Source: Psychrobacter sp.
Lineage (GTDB): Bacteria > Pseudomonadota > Gammaproteobacteria > Pseudomonadales > Moraxellaceae
Reading direction: 5' to 3'
Length of the DNA: 6,474 bases
Assembly (NCBI GenBank): GCA_029264635.1
Contig: JARIAA010000007.1
Location: forward strand, 1-6,474
The notes below the pieces were generated by a model. The model worked only from the letters and a program-made list of their open reading frames with translations, was not told the origin of the DNA and did not search any database. Positions 5,942 through 6,474 of this stretch are shown one piece after another (position 1 is the first letter of the stretch; every line of letters begins with the position of its first letter). The translations under genes were made by a program, and so were the position numbers.

Positions 5942-5993
5942 TTTGAACGTTTATGAACATGGGCTCTAGTGTTAAGGTGTGACAGGATGTTCA
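5942..5993. promoter_or_regulatory. Candidate control region between divergent genes
   Basis: Between the acidic-protein gene and the lipoprotein gene, TGAACAT (5954-5960) and ATGTTCA (5987-5993) form a perfect 7-base inverted repeat 26 bases apart, and a third GAAC half-site lies at 5945-5948. For the rightward gene, TTGAAC (5943-5948) and TCTAGT (5965-5970) are spaced 16 bases, a moderate sigma-70 match with four of six bases in each box. The half-sites overlap this promoter, consistent with an operator. All of this is motif reading. Confidence 0.28.
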
Positions 5994-6026
5994 AAAAATG
6001 TAAGACTGTGATGAAACAGGAAAATT

Positions 6027-6474
6027 ATGATGGTATCTAACCGTAAATTATTCGTCGCCATATCATTCATAAGTGTATTGATGAGTTTGACGGCTTGTGA
6101 GCGCTTACCTTTTGCGAATACCAAGTCCATTCATGATGACATCGATGTAAAACAGTCGTCAATAATTGATGCTAAATTGCCAACATCCACGACGATGATA
6201 AATTGTGCACAATTAAAACCCAAGCAGACGGTCAAGATAAAAGGCCATAGTGTACTCAGTAAAGGTTGTGATTTGACAGGGCAGTCGATACGCTTTGAGC
6301 TGATTGATTCGCACAGCTCGCTTGACTGTCAGGGGGCAGCGCTCAGTACAACAGCGGATGATCAATCAACAGCAAGTGCCATTACCATTAAGCCTAAGAC
6401 AGATAGCGCTATCAAGGATATTACCGTTGCCAATTGCCATGTGGATGGCTATGGTCATGCGCTACATATCCGCC
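6027..6474 (+). CDS. Lipoprotein with probable beta-helix domain, cut by window end
   Basis: The frame stays open from the ATG at 6027 to the end of the window, giving 149 residues of a longer protein. The N-terminus is a lipoprotein signal: basic SNRK, a hydrophobic stretch, then the lipobox LTAC with Cys24 as the acylated residue, so it should be membrane-anchored. Glu at +2 is not the Asp inner-membrane retention signal, which favours the outer membrane. Residues 25-55 are a polar linker. From about 58 onward the pattern resembles right-handed parallel beta-helix proteins: LDCQGAAL (99-106) is like the LDCNG turn of NosD/pectate-lyase-type repeats, and IKDITVANCHVDGYG (129-143) is like one beta-helix rung. 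Cysteines at 60, 81, 101 and 137 could form disulfides. AGGA lies five bases before the ATG. An ATG one codon later is equally possible. Ligand and function are unknown; the C-terminal part is outside the window. Confidence 0.8.
   Translation, partial: MMVSNRKLFVAISFISVLMSLTACERLPFANTKSIHDDIDVKQSSIIDAKLPTSTTMINCAQLKPKQTVKIKGHSVLSKGCDLTGQSIRFELIDSHSSLDCQGAALSTTADDQSTASAITIKPKTDSAIKDITVANCHVDGYGHALHIR

Noticed and set aside
5896..5994. Longer N-terminus for the acidic protein
   Set aside because: The added 33 residues are basic and Cys/His-containing, unlike the rest, and only the ATG at 5895 has a good ribosome site (AAGGA, seven bases).
5942..5994. SOS-type operator made from TTGAA and TTCAA
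   Set aside because: TTGAA and TTCAA are 42 bases apart, far too wide for a LexA- or UmuD-type palindrome.
6011..6040. Nine-codon open frame overlapping the lipoprotein start
   Set aside because: It is too short, has no ribosome site of its own, and contains the AGGA that serves the ATG at 6027.

Overview
This 6.5-kb window looks like ordinary chromosome of a gammaproteobacterium of the Moraxellaceae, most likely Psychrobacter. The evidence is AT-leaning DNA with AT-rich intergenic spacers, a MetX/MetW pair closely resembling the Acinetobacter type as I remember it, and short AT-flanked hairpin terminators. The species call is inference; a 16S or whole-genome comparison would settle it.

Layout from left to right. 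Positions 1-329 hold no gene I can support. A rightward gene (330-950) encodes an AhpD-like, peroxidase-related protein with an intact E/C/C/H redox site. It converges on a leftward exported Sel1-repeat protein (1053-1634), and the two share a bidirectional terminator at 1002-1029. After a 401-bp spacer come the leftward methionine genes metW (2036-2653) and metX (2650-4050), transcribed metX then metW with an ATGA stop/start overlap. A 392-bp divergent region separates metX from rightward hemH (4443-5462, ferrochelatase, last step of protoheme synthesis). hemH ends at a strong bidirectional terminator (5484-5516), shared with a convergent leftward gene for a very acidic 113-residue protein (5554-5895). 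The window closes inside a rightward lipoprotein gene (6027 onward) that begins to look like a parallel beta-helix protein.

The one clear functional unit is metX-metW: MetX acylates homoserine at the entry to methionine synthesis and MetW is its usual methyltransferase-fold partner. hemH, the Sel1 protein, the AhpD-like protein, the acidic protein and the lipoprotein share no evident pathway with it or with one another.

I see no CRISPR array, insertion sequence, tRNA, rRNA, phage gene or toxin-antitoxin pair, and nothing that amounts to a new defence or mobile system. The points most worth a second look are: a roughly 47-residue acidic insertion in MetX; a Gly-to-Cys change in the MetW SAM-binding loop; evidence that metX starts at a TTG only about 13 bases after its transcription start, beside an inverted repeat covering its -35 box; and the unrecognised acidic protein.
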